64,000 nt of DNA, from assembly GCA_963580285.1 (NCBI GenBank), contig OY757015.1:147930082-147994081 (forward strand). Direction: 5' to 3'. A program made the position numbers and the translations under genes. Below the pieces are notes generated by a model, which worked only from the letters and a program-made list of their open reading frames with translations, was not told the DNA's origin and did not search any database. Shown here piece by piece: positions 1 through 10,002 of this stretch (its first letter is position 1; every line of letters begins with the position of its first letter). The stretch comes from Lucinisca nassula. Taxonomy: Eukaryota; Mollusca; Bivalvia; Lucinida; Lucinidae.

Positions 1-143
1 ATTTTTGAACGTCGGTTTCTCCATTGTCCTTCCTCGGAAAAATTCAGTTTTTACATTAACCTAAAGTATGGTCCATGCCCTAGCAAGGACGAGAAGTATG
101 TTTTTCCAAAAACAGTCATAATACCATTATCAGGTAGAAGAAA

Positions 144-900
144 GTTGTTTTATTTAAAGACTGTCTTTACATTTAAAGACTTTTTAGTCTGTACATTTAA
201 AGACTGGCACAAATAAAATAATGAAAATGGTGTAAAACGGAAAAATCGCACTTTGCTGTTTATAGTAATTTGACGTTACCTATGGAATATTTAGTTATGT
301 GTAACTGCATATTATATAGTTGTCTCTATTTAATTAAATTCCTTCCACCATAATTGAAGAGTTCTCAGAAAAAAAAACAACAACAGGCTTTGTAATAAGA
401 TTCATTGGTAAAATGAACTCAAGAATGAATGTGTATAACGATTTTATCATTTTGTCAATATACCGACCACTCGCTTCGACAGACAGTTTTTACTGACAAC
501 TAAAATTGATGAAAGTTTCACACGGACTACAACAGTAAAATGTCAGAAAACGAAATGACGTCAGTACGAAACTCATCCTATGTTCGACCTTTGACAGATA
601 TTTCCTCCTTCACGGCATTTGTGATCTAAGGGAAGGAACTGGGTTGTTTTATTTCTTAATTATTTCTATAATTAAAACGATATTAAAAGACAATAATATA
701 CATGCAGTCTATAGCCACGCACGTTTTATTAATGAGATTAAGACTGAGGCTGCGTATGAGAATGCGATTTTTATGTGTTACATCATTTTCATGATTTTCC
801 TTTGTGTTACTCAGTGTTAGTCTTTAAATTTACAGACTAAAAAGTCTTTAACTTTAAAGACAGTCTTTAAATATAAAGACAGTCTTTAAATAAAACAAAC
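144..900. mobile_element. Non-autonomous TIR element with TTTAAAGACT-rich ends
   Basis: The left end (from GTTGTTTTATTTAAAGACTG) and the right end, read in reverse complement (GTTTGTTTTATTTAAAGACTG), match over roughly 60 bp of alternating TTTAAAGACT and AGTCTGTA motifs. The ~640 bp interior has no convincing ORF. No clean TSD is visible. The right end abuts the retrozyme array exactly at the stem III sequence of a hammerhead, so this element may have inserted into, or recombined with, the array. Confidence 0.65.
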
Positions 901-1252
901 TACGTAGTATGACCCATCTTCTTTCTTATGAATGTTTTCATTGCTCTTAAAAAATCTCTTTTTAGATTTTTATTTGCCTTCACTGCAGCTGGTGTTGTAC
1001 CGTGTGGCGGCCGTAAAACGTCTCCCCGTACATCAACCATAGTGCAGTTTATATTTTACTTTTGGTCCTTTGAGATCAGCGTGAATATTCTGAGAAATCA
1101 GAAATGAATTATTGGTTATGACTCATATTCTAGACAGGTTTTTAATTATTTGGACCCCATGTTGATTTATATCAGTCTTTGAATCGACTGCCTATTCGAA
1201 ATTCGCAAAATTGCAGTATGTTTCCTCTGGCTTTCTTTACCGGATCATTACA

Positions 1253-1298
1253 GGGTCACGAATGAGGCTTTATTAGCCGAAACTACGTAGTACGACCC
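1253..1298 (+). ncRNA. Hammerhead ribozyme, degenerate core (unit 1)
   Basis: Stem I GGGTCA pairs with CGACCC except at the first cleavage-side base. Stem II GGCT/AGCC with loop TTATT, GAAA and stem III ACT(ACGT)AGT are intact. The catalytic core reads CGAATGA where CTGATGA is required, so this copy is probably inactive. Confidence 0.7.
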
Positions 1299-1621
1299 AT
1301 CTTCTTTCTTATGAATGTTTTCATTGCTCTTAAAGGAACTCATTTTTGATTTTTATTTGCCTTCACTGCAGCTGGTGTTGTGCCGTGTGGCGGCCGTAAA
1401 ACGTTTCCCCGTACATCAACCATAGTGCAGTTTATATTTTACTTTTGGTCCTTTGAGATCAGCGTGAATATTCTGAGAAATCAGAAATGAATTATTGGTT
1501 ATGACTCATATTCTAGACAGGTTTTTAATTATTTGGACCCCATGTTGATTTATATCAGTCCTATTCGAAATTCGCAAAATTGCAGTATGTTTCCTCTGGC
1601 TTTCTTTGCCGGATCATTACA

Positions 1622-1667
1622 GAGTCACTGATGAGGCTTTATTAGCCGAAACTACGTAGTATGACCC
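1622..1667 (+). ncRNA. Type I hammerhead ribozyme (unit 2)
   Basis: The core CTGATGA (1628-1634) is intact, as are stem II GGCT-TTATT-AGCC, GAAA, stem III ACT(ACGT)AGT and the cleavage triplet GTA (predicted cut after 1661). Stem I GAGTCA/TGACCC has one A-C mismatch. It is likely active or nearly so. Confidence 0.8.
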
Positions 1668-2004
1668 ATCTTCTTTCTTATGAATGTTTTCATTGCCCTT
1701 AAAGGAACTCATTTTTGATTTTTATTTGCCTTCACTGCAGCTGGTGTTGTGCCGTGTGGCGGCCGTAAAACGTCTCCCCGTACATCAACCATAGTGCAGT
1801 TTATAGTTTACTTTTGGTCCTTTGAGATCATCGTGAATATTCTGAGAAATCAGAAATGAATTATTGGTTATGATTCATATTCTAGACAGGTTTTTAATTA
1901 TTTGGACCCCATGTTGATTTATATCAGTCTTTGAATCGACTGCCTATTCGAAATTCGCAAAATTGCAGTATGTTTCCTCTGGCTTTCTTTGCCGGATCAT
2001 TACA

Positions 2005-2050
2005 GAGTCACTGATGAGGCTTTATTAGCCGAAACTACGTAGTATGACCC
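2005..2050 (+). ncRNA. Type I hammerhead ribozyme (unit 3)
   Basis: Same arrangement as the unit 2 ribozyme: core CTGATGA at 2011-2017, intact stem II, GAAA, minimal stem III and GTA cleavage triplet (predicted cut after 2044). Stem I has the same single A-C mismatch, so the two copies share a recent ancestor. Confidence 0.8.
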
Positions 2051-2112
2051 ATCAGTCTTCTTTCTTATGAATGTTTTCATTGCTCTTAAAGGAACTCATT
2101 TTTGATTTTTAT

Positions 2113-2141
2113 TTATTAGCCGAAACTACGTAATATGACCC
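2113..2141 (+). ncRNA. Truncated hammerhead (3' half only)
   Basis: Begins inside stem II (TTATTAGCC) and keeps GAAA, a stem III changed to ACTACGTAAT, and TGACCC. It has no CUGAUGA strand, so it cannot be catalytic. It ends the short 91-bp unit. Confidence 0.7.
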
Positions 2142-2591
2142 ATCTTCTTTCTTATGAATGTTTTCATTGCTCTTAAAGGATCTCTTTTTTGATTTTTATT
2201 ATTCTTCTACCGGATTATATCCATTCTTTTAAACACCCGCCTAACAATCATTCTGACAGCCATTACTGTAAATTTTCCAGGTAAAGCAGGGGTATAAACA
2301 TGCTAATCGTGGGTAAAAAATATCCTGCAAAACGGATTTGATTCTAATTATTTTTATGCCCAGATCTTGCTTTCCTTTATTCTTCCGTTAATTTGGTAAA
2401 TGTTATTATGCAATAAATAGATACAAGAGGGGAAAAGTGTTTGTTTTGTCCACAAGACATAATACCGATTTGACAGAATTTTTATTATCGCTACGCTGAT
2501 TTACCCCAATGCTAAATTTCATCCGCGCGTCATACTATGTACATGGATGACAATGTATAGTGAACTCTACGTGTTCGGCATGGATATAATG

Positions 2592-2671
2592 TTCTTGCAC
2601 ACCAGACAAGGAAATCCGTGATTTTACCCTGGGATAGAAATTTATGTTCTGACCCTGGTGTTCCGACCCAG
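2592..2671 (-). repeat. Fragment of the CGGAACACCAGGGTCAGAAC repeat
   Basis: In reverse complement this matches 11895-11968 and 18695-18773 (GGGTCGGAACACCAGGGTCAG ... CTGGTGTGCAAGAA). It is a truncated member of that ~400-bp dispersed family, in the opposite orientation. Confidence 0.7.
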
Positions 2672-2797
2672 ACAACTAACATAAATGCGCTTCAATTCTA
2701 TTCAACTGCCGGAACTACTTCTGCACTACTTTTATCAGTTTGTAAACAATATACATGTGCGAGCTGTCAAAACTAACCGGAGGTGTTGTGCAAGAAA

Positions 2798-2951
2798 AAG
2801 AATCCAATATGGGGTTCTGTTGTAGATGGACGTTTCCAACCCTCGGGATGACCATGCTGAGCGGAACCTCGGCATAGCCTCGGTTCCGCTCAGCACGGTC
2901 ATCCCTCGGGTTGGAAACGCTAATCTACAACAGAACCCCATATCAGATTCT
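2798..2951. repeat. Foldback element, ~70-bp arms
   Basis: Near-perfect inverted repeat: AGAATCC-ATATGGGGTTCTGTTG at one end mirrors CAACAGAACCCCATAT-CAGATTCT at the other, with the centre near 2873. A half copy lies at 34877-34962, where it runs into a GT microsatellite. The flanking (G)ATTCTTATA motif also ends the elements at 11587 and 18367, suggesting a shared family. Confidence 0.75.
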
Positions 2952-3208
2952 TATATTAGAATATCAGTCTCGTCTATTGAAGGGCAATTGAGAAACAGAG
3001 GTTCAAAAATGGACCATTTTGAAATGTAATTTTCTTACTAAGTTAATTATTTTTTCTTCCAACAACAATAATACATTTTTTTTTAATATGCATGTTTTAT
3101 ATTTATTCATTTAATTTGGAACATTATGGGTCATTGTTCTGCAAATATGTCAACATGCTAAACACCGATGAATTTTAGCCCACGTGCCAGGAAGACATTT
3201 TCATAGTC

Positions 3209-3432
3209 CTTAAGGGGAATGGTTGCACCTTCAGGGGTGGCAACTCTTGCAAAAGTATTTTTGTCTTCCATGCCAATAGGGGTCAACTCCTAAGAAGCAA
3301 ATTCTTTCTTTTAAGAGTTGACCCCTTTTACTGTGGGTCAGGGCTTATAGAAAAGCGAACAGGAAGTCCCGAAAGTTGTCTCCCTTTGAAAAATGGCGGA
3401 AAAATATGCCAGGTGTTCCCATTCCCCTTAAG
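3209..3432. mobile_element. TIR element, CTTAAGGGGAATGG ends
   Basis: Ends CTTAAGGGGAATGG and CCATTCCCCTTAAG are inverted repeats. The interior contains an inverted AAGAGTTGACCCC/GGGGTCAACTC pair and CCCGAAAGTTGTCTCCC. A second copy is at 4382-4591, and a third, split by a large insertion, at 31304-32482. No ORF, so non-autonomous. Confidence 0.7.
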
Positions 3433-3517
3433 CGGGAGAAGCAACAAGATTATGACAACTCCCCACGAAAGATCCGTGACCAGTCAGGCTCGAAGAATGT
3501 ATACTCTACTACCGATT

Positions 3518-3802
3518 GGGGCTTGAAGAAATAGATGGGCTGCAAGTTGCTTCCGCGCAGAGCTGAAACCAACCACACACGAGTACTGGTAAACCGCTTA
3601 GAGGATCTGAGCCTGCCCAGGCAAAGCGGTGCGAGTCGGACCATCCATGCTTATAAACCCTATTGGTTTCATTGGGCGACAGGGCTTGAGATGTCATTTC
3701 ATCTCAATGTCGGGTAAAGTCCCACCAAATTGAAAGCAACGTCTCCAAAAGGACATGTACAGTGTTGACAGGGTCGTTAAACCTTAAATCAAACAAACAC
3801 AA
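3518..3802 (+). mobile_element. S1 SINE-like element with 11-bp TSD
   Basis: A 285-bp repeat starting near GGGGCTTGAAG and ending AAATCAAACAAACACAA. It is flanked by the perfect direct repeat TACTACCGATT at 3507-3517 and 3803-3813. The TSD and CAAA-rich tail show retroposition. No clear pol III A/B boxes or tRNA/5S similarity were found, so its parent RNA is unknown. Confidence 0.8.
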
Positions 3803-3969
3803 TACTACCGATTATATAATTAGGGCCTATCTGTAAGCCTGCACAGGAAAGGTGTGGTCAGGTAAACTGACGCGCTCTGTATGACTTACATGTTGAATGG
3901 ATGTAAAGATCAGCAGTCACTCGCGCATCCTAGTGAGTTACCAAGACCGGGCTCATTTTAAGGAATATA

Positions 3970-4175
3970 CAGTAAAAATCCTGTATTAAGACCACCTTTG
4001 GGACTGTTCAAAAGTGGTCTTTAAGACCACTTTTGAACAGTTCCAAAGGTGGTCCCTAACCACAGGACATTCTGTGCAGAAAACACGAAGAGAGAATAAC
4101 TGCACCCGTCTAAATAAGCTTTTTAAAGCAGAATTAGTCTTAATATTAGGTGGTCTTAATAGTGAAATTTCACTG
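3970..4175 (-). mobile_element. TA-flanked MITE (CAGTAAAATTCC family)
   Basis: Ends CAGTAAAAATCC and an inverted match are flanked by TA on both sides (3968-3969, 4176-4177). Inside, GGACTGTTCAAAAGTGGTCTT forms a hairpin. The TA duplication and TIRs suggest mobilisation by a Tc1/mariner-type transposase. Related copies are at 26180, 34632, 50925 and fragments at 31597 and 52327. Confidence 0.8.
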
Positions 4176-4381
4176 TACATATAAGGATAAATAACGATCA
4201 AAAGAGATGCTCATTTTATTTTTAGTGCACACAAATGTACACGTACTGTCCAATAATAAAGATTCTAAAGGAAGTACACGTACTGTCCAATAATAAAGAT
4301 TCTAAAGGAAATGGTTACGCTTAAAATTTCGTTTCATTCTTGGTGGAAGACAACCTGTGTGATTGTTGTCGTCGTTTCGCT

Positions 4382-4591
4382 CTTAAAAGGGAATGGATAA
4401 ACATTCAGGGTAGGCAACTCCTGCAAAAGCATTTTTGTCTCCTATGGGAGCAAATTCTTTCCTTTAAGAGGTGATCCCTTTTTTGCTTGGGACAAAGCTT
4501 ATAGAAAAGTGAACAGGAAGTTCCGAAATCTGTCTCCCTTTGAAATATGGCGGAAAAATATAATCTGCCAAGTGTTCCCATTCCGCTTAAG
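4382..4591. mobile_element. TIR element, second copy of the CTTAAGGGGAATGG family
   Basis: Shares ends and interior (GGCAACTC-TGCAAAAG, TATAGAAAAG-GAACAGGAAGT, TGTCTCCCTTTGAAA) with 3209-3432, but is diverged and has lost the GGGGTCAACTC arm. Confidence 0.65.
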
Positions 4592-4892
4592 ACGGATAAG
4601 GATTCAAATCCTCTTCTTATGATCCGACCGTTTTTATTGGGTCGATTGTTTATCAATCGACCCAAATGCACCATACGGTAGAAAGTCGATTCTTGCAAAT
4701 GTCCACGTGACCAACGCTGAGATAACCACATGACCATTATTGACCAATCAATCAAAAGCGCGCGAAAAGGCTCTCATCACTGATTTGTAGGAATCCACGC
4801 AGATTATTTATAGAATTTTATCGCAGTGAGGTCAGCGTGTTTACTTAAAAGGTTAACTGTAAAATCTGGGCTGGAATCATGGGTTGGGCTAG

Positions 4893-5028
4893 GCAAACAG
4901 TGTAGACCCAGATCAGACGCCGCAGAACGCGGCGTCTGATCAGGGTCTTCACTGCTTGCTTAGAGTATAGGGATTTAAGGATCAGGCACCGAAAAACGCA
5001 GTGTCTGATCAGGGTCTACACGGTTTGC
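4893..5028. repeat. Two adjacent hairpins of the CAAACAGTGTAGACC family
   Basis: 4893-4959 is a near-perfect inverted repeat with the centre GACGCCGCAGAACGCGGCGTC. 4979-5028 is a decayed second hairpin. TTAA occurs at 4853 and 5051, so both may sit within one TTAA-flanked MITE like that at 37696, but the ends are too diverged to be sure. Confidence 0.6.
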
Positions 5029-5447
5029 TTTCAGTAAAGGAGTTTAAGGGTTAAACGAAACAGTCCACGCTCAGGCCCATTTTTCCTAACTACACCCAGA
5101 GACAATCGACCCACCAGTACGCTCAGTGCTTTGATTTAGAAAAGGAGACAAAGTAATTTTGAAACAGTTGCCTGACTGAATGTGACCCAATTTCCCTAAG
5201 TATTTAATCATTCCTTGGAATTTCGCACAAAGCTGGACCTTTCGATGAACAAGGCATTTCGCTAAATTTTTCATAAGCCAGCTGGAGGCAATTAACTGTT
5301 GTGTCGTTTCGCGGCTCGCCTGGAAACCATTGCTCATAGCTGAAATATATAATATGAATACAAGTATTAGTTTTACAAAAAGCTTGATTCTACGCTTAGC
5401 ACACATTTTTTTGTGCAGTACTATAATGCGTTTGCTGTAATAATATG
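5029..5447. other. No supportable feature
   Basis: An open frame on the minus strand (5086-5514) runs across this AT-rich stretch and into the neighbouring MITE, so I do not regard it as a gene. I see no RNA gene here. Confidence 0.5.
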
Positions 5448-5840
5448 TAAGGCTGACACGATTAATCATATAATCGATTAATCGATCGATAAATGCCATA
5501 AAAATAATTATCATTACTGATTGGCATGTAATCGATTGTTTGATAAGTACAATTTACTACCCAATGGCACGCCTGAAATAGCTGGTTGAGTGGCAAACAG
5601 TGTAGTCCCTGATGAGACGCCGCATTTTGCGGCGTCTCATCTGGGTCTGCACTGTTTGCTCATTCCTGTCTGTTCAAATACTACCATGATAAAGTGCAAC
5701 ATATGGTAAGAGTCATGCTCAGACAGAAAGCCAGACATGTAAAATTATGACCAGATCTTCCGTGATTACAAATTGATTATCGATCACAATGGCAGGACTG
5801 ATAACCGATTATCTTTTTCTGCTCCGATTAGCCAGCCCTA
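5448..5840. mobile_element. hAT-like MITE with 8-bp target duplication
   Basis: Starts TAAGGCTGACACGATTA and ends TCCGATTAGCCAGCCCTA, imperfect inverted repeats of the TAGGGCTGGCACGATTA type. It is flanked by ATAATATG (5440-5447) and ATAAGATG (5841-5848), a 7/8-matching 8-bp duplication as made by hAT transposases. The interior is ATCGATTA-rich, and a CAAACAGTGTAG hairpin (5592-5659) is nested inside. No transposase ORF. Confidence 0.7.
5592..5659. repeat. Hairpin of the CAAACAGTGTAGACC family (nested)
   Basis: GCAAACAGTGTAGTCCCTGA mirrors TCTGGGTCTGCACTGTTTGC around GACGCCGCATTTTGCGGCGTC. It lies wholly inside the hAT-like MITE. Confidence 0.75.
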
Positions 5841-6289
5841 ATAAGATGCCGTTTCATACGTATGTGTATAACAGTCGAAGATTTCAAATAATGATTTTTT
5901 AATGTTCTCTCCAATGTGACATAAAAACAAAACTTGCACTTCATGCCTACATTTACGGTTTCTTTCATTTCGCATTTTAGGTTAACCATTTTATTTCACA
6001 CTGTACCTTATGAAGAATAAAAAATCTTGCGAGCAGTAATAACTAGATGTGTGAAGAACTAGATAAGGGCAAAGTCAACATCATGTAAACCACGAATTTA
6101 TGTTTATTTTGCAAGCGGAAGAGCAACAAGCATGTAAAGGTGATAAATTTTCTTTCTCAATATACGAGACTCAAGATTTGCATGATGAAAGCCTACACAA
6201 TAACCATGCAATTACGGTAAGGATCTTTTACCTGCAAAAGGGATGCTTCTGCCTGCACAGGGGCCTCCAGTTGACGTCCTGATCCGAAG

Positions 6290-6436
6290 GACGGTGCACT
6301 TTGTGGTATTCATCCCTGCAAATGATGCCAATGGAGCATGTTCGGATACCATAATTTTATTACCGCTACTGGGAATCGAACCGGGGGCCTCTGCACTAAT
6401 CACTGAGCTACCACGCTCCGTCCCGGAAGCGTTCCG
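6290..6436 (-). mobile_element. tRNA-derived SINE remnant
   Basis: The minus strand reads a tRNA-like head with A box TAGCTCAGTGATTAGTG and a perfect B box GGTTCGATTCC (near 6370-6420). It lacks paired acceptor arms, so it is not a tRNA gene. A TAA microsatellite (6437-6491) adjoins the head. Confidence 0.6.
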
Positions 6437-6439
6437 GTA

Positions 6440-6490
<51 letters not shown>

Positions 6491-6491
6491 C
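6437..6491. repeat. (TAA)n microsatellite
   Basis: About 18 uninterrupted AAT/TAA trinucleotides between two tRNA-derived SINE remnants. Confidence 0.9.
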
Positions 6492-6700
6492 GACCTTATT
6501 TATAGAGGGTAACACATTAAGTATCAGTACTTATCTTCCATGTGGCCCTCTTTTCCTGGGTAGGAACCAGTACTAAGCAATGTGGATAAAGTTTCTTGCT
6601 TAAGGAAACAACACGTGGCGCTTGCGAGGATCGAACCGGCTACCTCTCGATCTCAAATCCGATGCTTTACCACTGCACCACAGCGCTCCAATACCGGGTA
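6492..6700 (-). mobile_element. tRNA-derived SINE remnant, second type
   Basis: Minus-strand head near 6605-6692 with A box TGGTGCAGTGGTAAAGC and B box GGTTCGATCCT. The body differs from the neighbouring SINE at 6290. No TSD identified. Confidence 0.55.
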
Positions 6701-6912
6701 TAAATAGGCAATGGGGTGTTGCAGTGTAACCAGCGTTTGGATGTCCTGGGGGTCATCTGATGGAAAATAGTCATGTCTTTGAAAAGTGAAACCAGTCAAA
6801 AGGAAACCAGTCACAATGACTATAATTAAATGCTTCCGTGGCAAAAGCTATTCTTTAGATAGTCTACGGCCGTGGGCGTAGACAATAGAACAAAAAAGAC
6901 TCAGGGGAAGGT

Positions 6913-7042
6913 TTTGGTTGGTTGATTTGAGGTTTGACGTCCCCGTCAACACTGTAAAGGTCATTTTGGAGACGTTGCTTCCAATTTTGTGGGACTTTTA
7001 CCCGACATTGAGATGAAATGACATCTCAAGCCCTGTCGCCCA
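6913..7042 (-). mobile_element. 5'-truncated S1 element with 14-bp TSD
   Basis: Minus-strand copy of the S1 3' half, flanked by a perfect 14-bp duplication ACTCAGGGGAAGGT at 6899-6912 and 7043-7056. 5' truncation plus a TSD is the signature of target-primed reverse transcription. Confidence 0.85.
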
Positions 7043-7116
7043 ACTCAGGGGAAGGTACTCAGTTGTTTTAGTCACCTGGGTCAGTTGCCGTTAACCTATT
7101 GCTGTATGTTGGACAA

Positions 7117-7180
7117 CATCACGAAAACACACCTATATAATTTTGACCCCCTTTAACCCCACTTTTATATAGTAACACTA
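7117..7180. repeat. PAL-A end fragment
   Basis: CATCACGAAAACACACCTAT followed by the CCCCACTTTTATATAGT segment; the rest of the element is missing. Confidence 0.7.
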
Positions 7181-7204
7181 TATAAAACAAGCATCACACT
7201 AAGC

Positions 7205-7565
7205 ATGTGACCGACGCTACTCTTATTTCGCTATCGCCGACATGTCCATCGAGCTTCCTCTGAACCTTCTCAACCTGCTGAAACTGAGTTTTAACATGGG
7301 ATGACAAATGGGTGACACATATTCAAGTTGGGGGCGAACCAATGTTTTTTATGCAACATCCTTTGTCTGCCTAGGTGCAAAAGCCAAAATACGTCTTAAA
7401 AATCCTAAAGTCCTGGTTGCTTTTGATGTAATCTTTGAAACCCCAATCAAGTGAATAATCAAACTGGAAGATGTCGTGACACCCTCATCGAATGACATTT
7501 GGCCAGATTGAATTTCATCTGGCAATCGGCCTCCCAATGTGCTAGTCGGTTTAGGTCATTTTGTA
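7205..7565 (-). pseudogene. LINE reverse-transcriptase C-terminal relic
   Basis: The minus strand encodes a recognisable RT thumb/C-terminal block: an LNRL-HWEADCQMKFN-AKC segment near 7500-7560, then KATRTLGFLRR near 7390-7420, then KTLVRPQLEYVSPICHP near 7310-7350. These match the WQM-F---KC, KANR-LGFLRRN and Y-TLVRP-LEYAS-VW blocks shared by many non-LTR retrotransposons. The block is broken by a frameshift and deletion between the first two motifs and by TAA in place of the tyrosine codon before KTLVRP. It differs from the intact LINE at 38 kb, so it derives from another LINE lineage (CR1/L2-like by motif, not certain). Confidence 0.75.
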
Positions 7566-7599
7566 AAATAAAAGGAGAGTATATATTCCTAAACAGCTG

Positions 7600-8125
7600 G
7601 TCAAGTCAAGCTGAAGGGAGGAATTGGGGCGACATGGAAATTCTGTTTGGCTAGAATCGTTCCGATCCGATATACAAGATTGCCACCATGACGGCCATCT
7701 TAAAATTCTTCAACCCGCATGTCCTCCTCAACCAAAGGTCGGATGGAGCTGAAACTTGATTGGTGGCATTTGGGCAACATGGAGATTCAGAATAGCTGAA
7801 ATTATTCTGTTCTGTTATCTAAGATGGCCTTCATGTTGGCCATCTTAAAACCACATCAAGTTGAATTAAGCCGAAACTTGATGGGAGACATTGGGGTGAC
7901 ATGGTGATTCAGACTTCTCAGAACCATTCTGTTCTGGTATCTCCGATGGCTGTCACACTAGCCATCTTGAAAATCTTCAAACCACCTCTGCTACAGAATG
8001 GTCTGTTGCATTGAGTTGAAATTGGTGGTTGGCATGGTTGGTGGATGACATGGAGATTCAGAATTGCTAAAATTGTTGCATTCTCATATCCCAGACGGTA
8101 GCCATCTTGAAATTCTTCAAAGCGC
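7600..8125. repeat. Degenerate ~130-170 bp tandem repeat
   Basis: Four diverged units share GACATGGAGATTCAGA, ATTGTTCTGTTCT and AAGATGGCC-CATGTTGGCCATCTTAAAA. Short inverted GATGGCC/GGCCATC pairs occur within units. No ORF spans it. Confidence 0.6.
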
Positions 8126-8439
8126 CGGTATAGTAATTGCATATAAGATTTACAGGGAGGGGCAGCTCAGGTGTTGTCAGTATATGTCAAACGCGCTGAG
8201 TCCACAAAAGTATTCGCTATTGTGGCTTTTTTGCAAGCGGCCACATACACCATAGCCTTGTGTTGCAGTTGTATTCACGTGATTGGTTGACTTTTTTTAC
8301 TTTTTTGATACCAGAATATGCAAAAGGCAGTTGCCCACGATAAGCTATACACTTCAACTCTGCATCAACATATTTTCTTCCTGAATCCTAAATCAGAAAA
8401 TTAATCAGAAGCATCAAGATTATTTAAACATGCAGATTC

Positions 8440-8745
8440 AGAAAAGCTTAAGGCAATGTGATCTGATGGCCACAAAGACGCAATGTAATATATGACAAGC
8501 CTCATCCATGTGAGCGATTCTGGCCCACTTTGGCCTATTATTGGCTACGGCGGCAATCTTGTTCACCCGAGCGGAATGGTTAGTGCAATTTGGTAGACGG
8601 TCACCCAAGGAACATTCCTGTGATATCATTTCAAAATCTGTCCAGCAGTTTTGGATAAGTCTTTAGTTGTCGACGGACGCACGCACGGACACCGATAACA
8701 ATAGCTCACCTTTAGCACTTCGTACTCAGGTGAGCTAAAATTTAC
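8440..8745. repeat. Dispersed repeat ending GCTCACC...GGTGAGCTAAAA
   Basis: Contains GGTCACCCAAGGAACATTCCTG and TTTTGGATAAGTC, then a GACGGACGCACGCACGG tract and the hairpin AGCTCACC...GGTGAGCT. Related pieces are at 19930-20150 and 20780-20872. I recall this end as common in bivalve genomes; not checked. Confidence 0.6.
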
Positions 8746-8907
8746 AACCCTTAAAATGACTAATTTTGAAATAATTTCATCGAAATGTTCCTTGGGCGCT
8801 CAAACCAGCCACTCCAGCTTAAGTTACCTACCATTTTATTTGCACAATAAGGATCAGGTGTGCGATCCAGGGGCATTATGACCATCTCGTTTCATTATCT
8901 GCATTAT

Positions 8908-8995
8908 TCTAGCTTTAAATCATAGATTGTGGGTACTCGCCAGAACCGCCTCATTGAGGCGGTTCTAATGAGCACAAACAATCTATGTTGAAAGC
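8908..8995. repeat. PAL core fragment
   Basis: Palindrome GATTGTGGGTACTCGCCAGA...TCTAATGAGCACAAACAATC around GCCTCATTGAGGC; no element ends found. Confidence 0.75.
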
Positions 8996-9771
8996 AGTGG
9001 TTAGAAAGATGTTAAAAGTTTTACTTAATATTTGTCATTTTCGACACAACGTTGAACGCCTGTTTTGACAGGGGCATAAAGTGCTTACGAATTTGCAACG
9101 AAATGCCGGTCCTTTATGTGTCGAGCATTGGAAAATGTGCAGACCCCTCAGACGCCGACGGGGTTCTTGTCAAATCTCACTGTCGTTTACATCATCGTGT
9201 TCCGTTCTTTGTAGCCTGCTGAATGTCTTTGATATTAGTCTGCAGCACCTTCCATGTCGGCCAATTAATTTATTAGTGAGAAACAATGTATTGTGTGCAA
9301 GTATAAAATAATTATTATTTTAAAAGGGAACTTTATTCCGTTGGGCTGACATTGAGCACAGAAACAGGAAGTCCTTAAACATCAGACACAGACAGCACCG
9401 GCGCGTCGATTGACTCGAAAAATCATCCTTCACGGGGACTTATGACTCGGTCACAAATTCGGCGTACCCCGGCCAAGCTGGTGGCAGTGCCAGCTGAACT
9501 TTGTGGTTTGGTGCGCAACCGCCGGATGTGGTGTTTCATTCCAGGACCATCTCCAAGCGGAGGAGTCCCTTCTTGCAAGCCTGTATTGCTTTCATGCATT
9601 CATTTCAACCAATCAAATCGCTCGAAATGTCCAAATCGCTAAAATTCTGGAAATGACCACATAGTGTGGATCAACAAAAGTTATTAAACAGAATCATTTT
9701 TTCGTGTGTAAATAGGAAGGTTAATCTGCCAGTGATTTCATAAGAAGCCATTTCTCGTATGTAAAAATGAA
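8996..9771. other. No supportable feature
   Basis: Open frames at 9081-9311 and 9442-9642 have no recognisable domain and no splice or promoter context. I see no repeat shared with the rest of the window. Confidence 0.5.
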
Positions 9772-10002
9772 CCCCGCCAAGCGAATTTGTGTCTTCGAGC
9801 ATTCCGTCATGACAAATTTTAACTGCGCCTGCCCAGCTATTCAGAGGGGCCAGGGATATGACTTTCTGTCTGAAGGTTCCTCTTGATTCACTGCTTGTAT
9901 GAGCGAGCAGCGACGGTTCTGGCGAGACTGCGCGGATGCGCAGGCTCGCCTGAACCTTCGCTGCTCGTTTAGGCGATAAGTGCCCAAATCGCTTGACGGG
10001 GC
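9772..10002 (-). mobile_element. TIR element, CCCCGTCAAGCGA ends (copy 1)
   Basis: Ends CCCCGCCAAGCGAATTTG and AATCGCTTGACGGGG are inverted. The interior includes a GCGAGACTGCGCGGATGCGC hairpin. The copy at 10960-11194 is the same element in opposite orientation; a fragment is at 19650-19690. Confidence 0.7.

Larger units (their letters stand above)
900..2200 (+). mobile_element. Retrozyme-like tandem array of hammerhead-ribozyme monomers
   Basis: Direct tandem repeats of one unit. Measured between predicted ribozyme cleavage sites (after 909, 1292, 1661, 2044, 2135) the units are 383, 369, 383 and 91 bp, followed by a partial unit. The 369-bp unit lacks exactly 14 bp (TTTGAATCGACTGC); the 91-bp unit has a large internal deletion. 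Every full unit ends in a hammerhead motif of stem I, CUGAUGA core, stem II, GAAA and a very short stem III. No protein is encoded. Known families with this architecture are retrozymes (small non-coding circular-RNA retroelements in plants and metazoans) and the repeats of Penelope-like elements. I infer a metazoan retrozyme because the units are tandem, short and non-coding. Confidence 0.82.

Noticed and set aside
5086..5514. 142-codon frame on the minus strand
   Set aside because: It starts inside the hAT-like MITE and has no recognisable domain, splice sites or composition shift.
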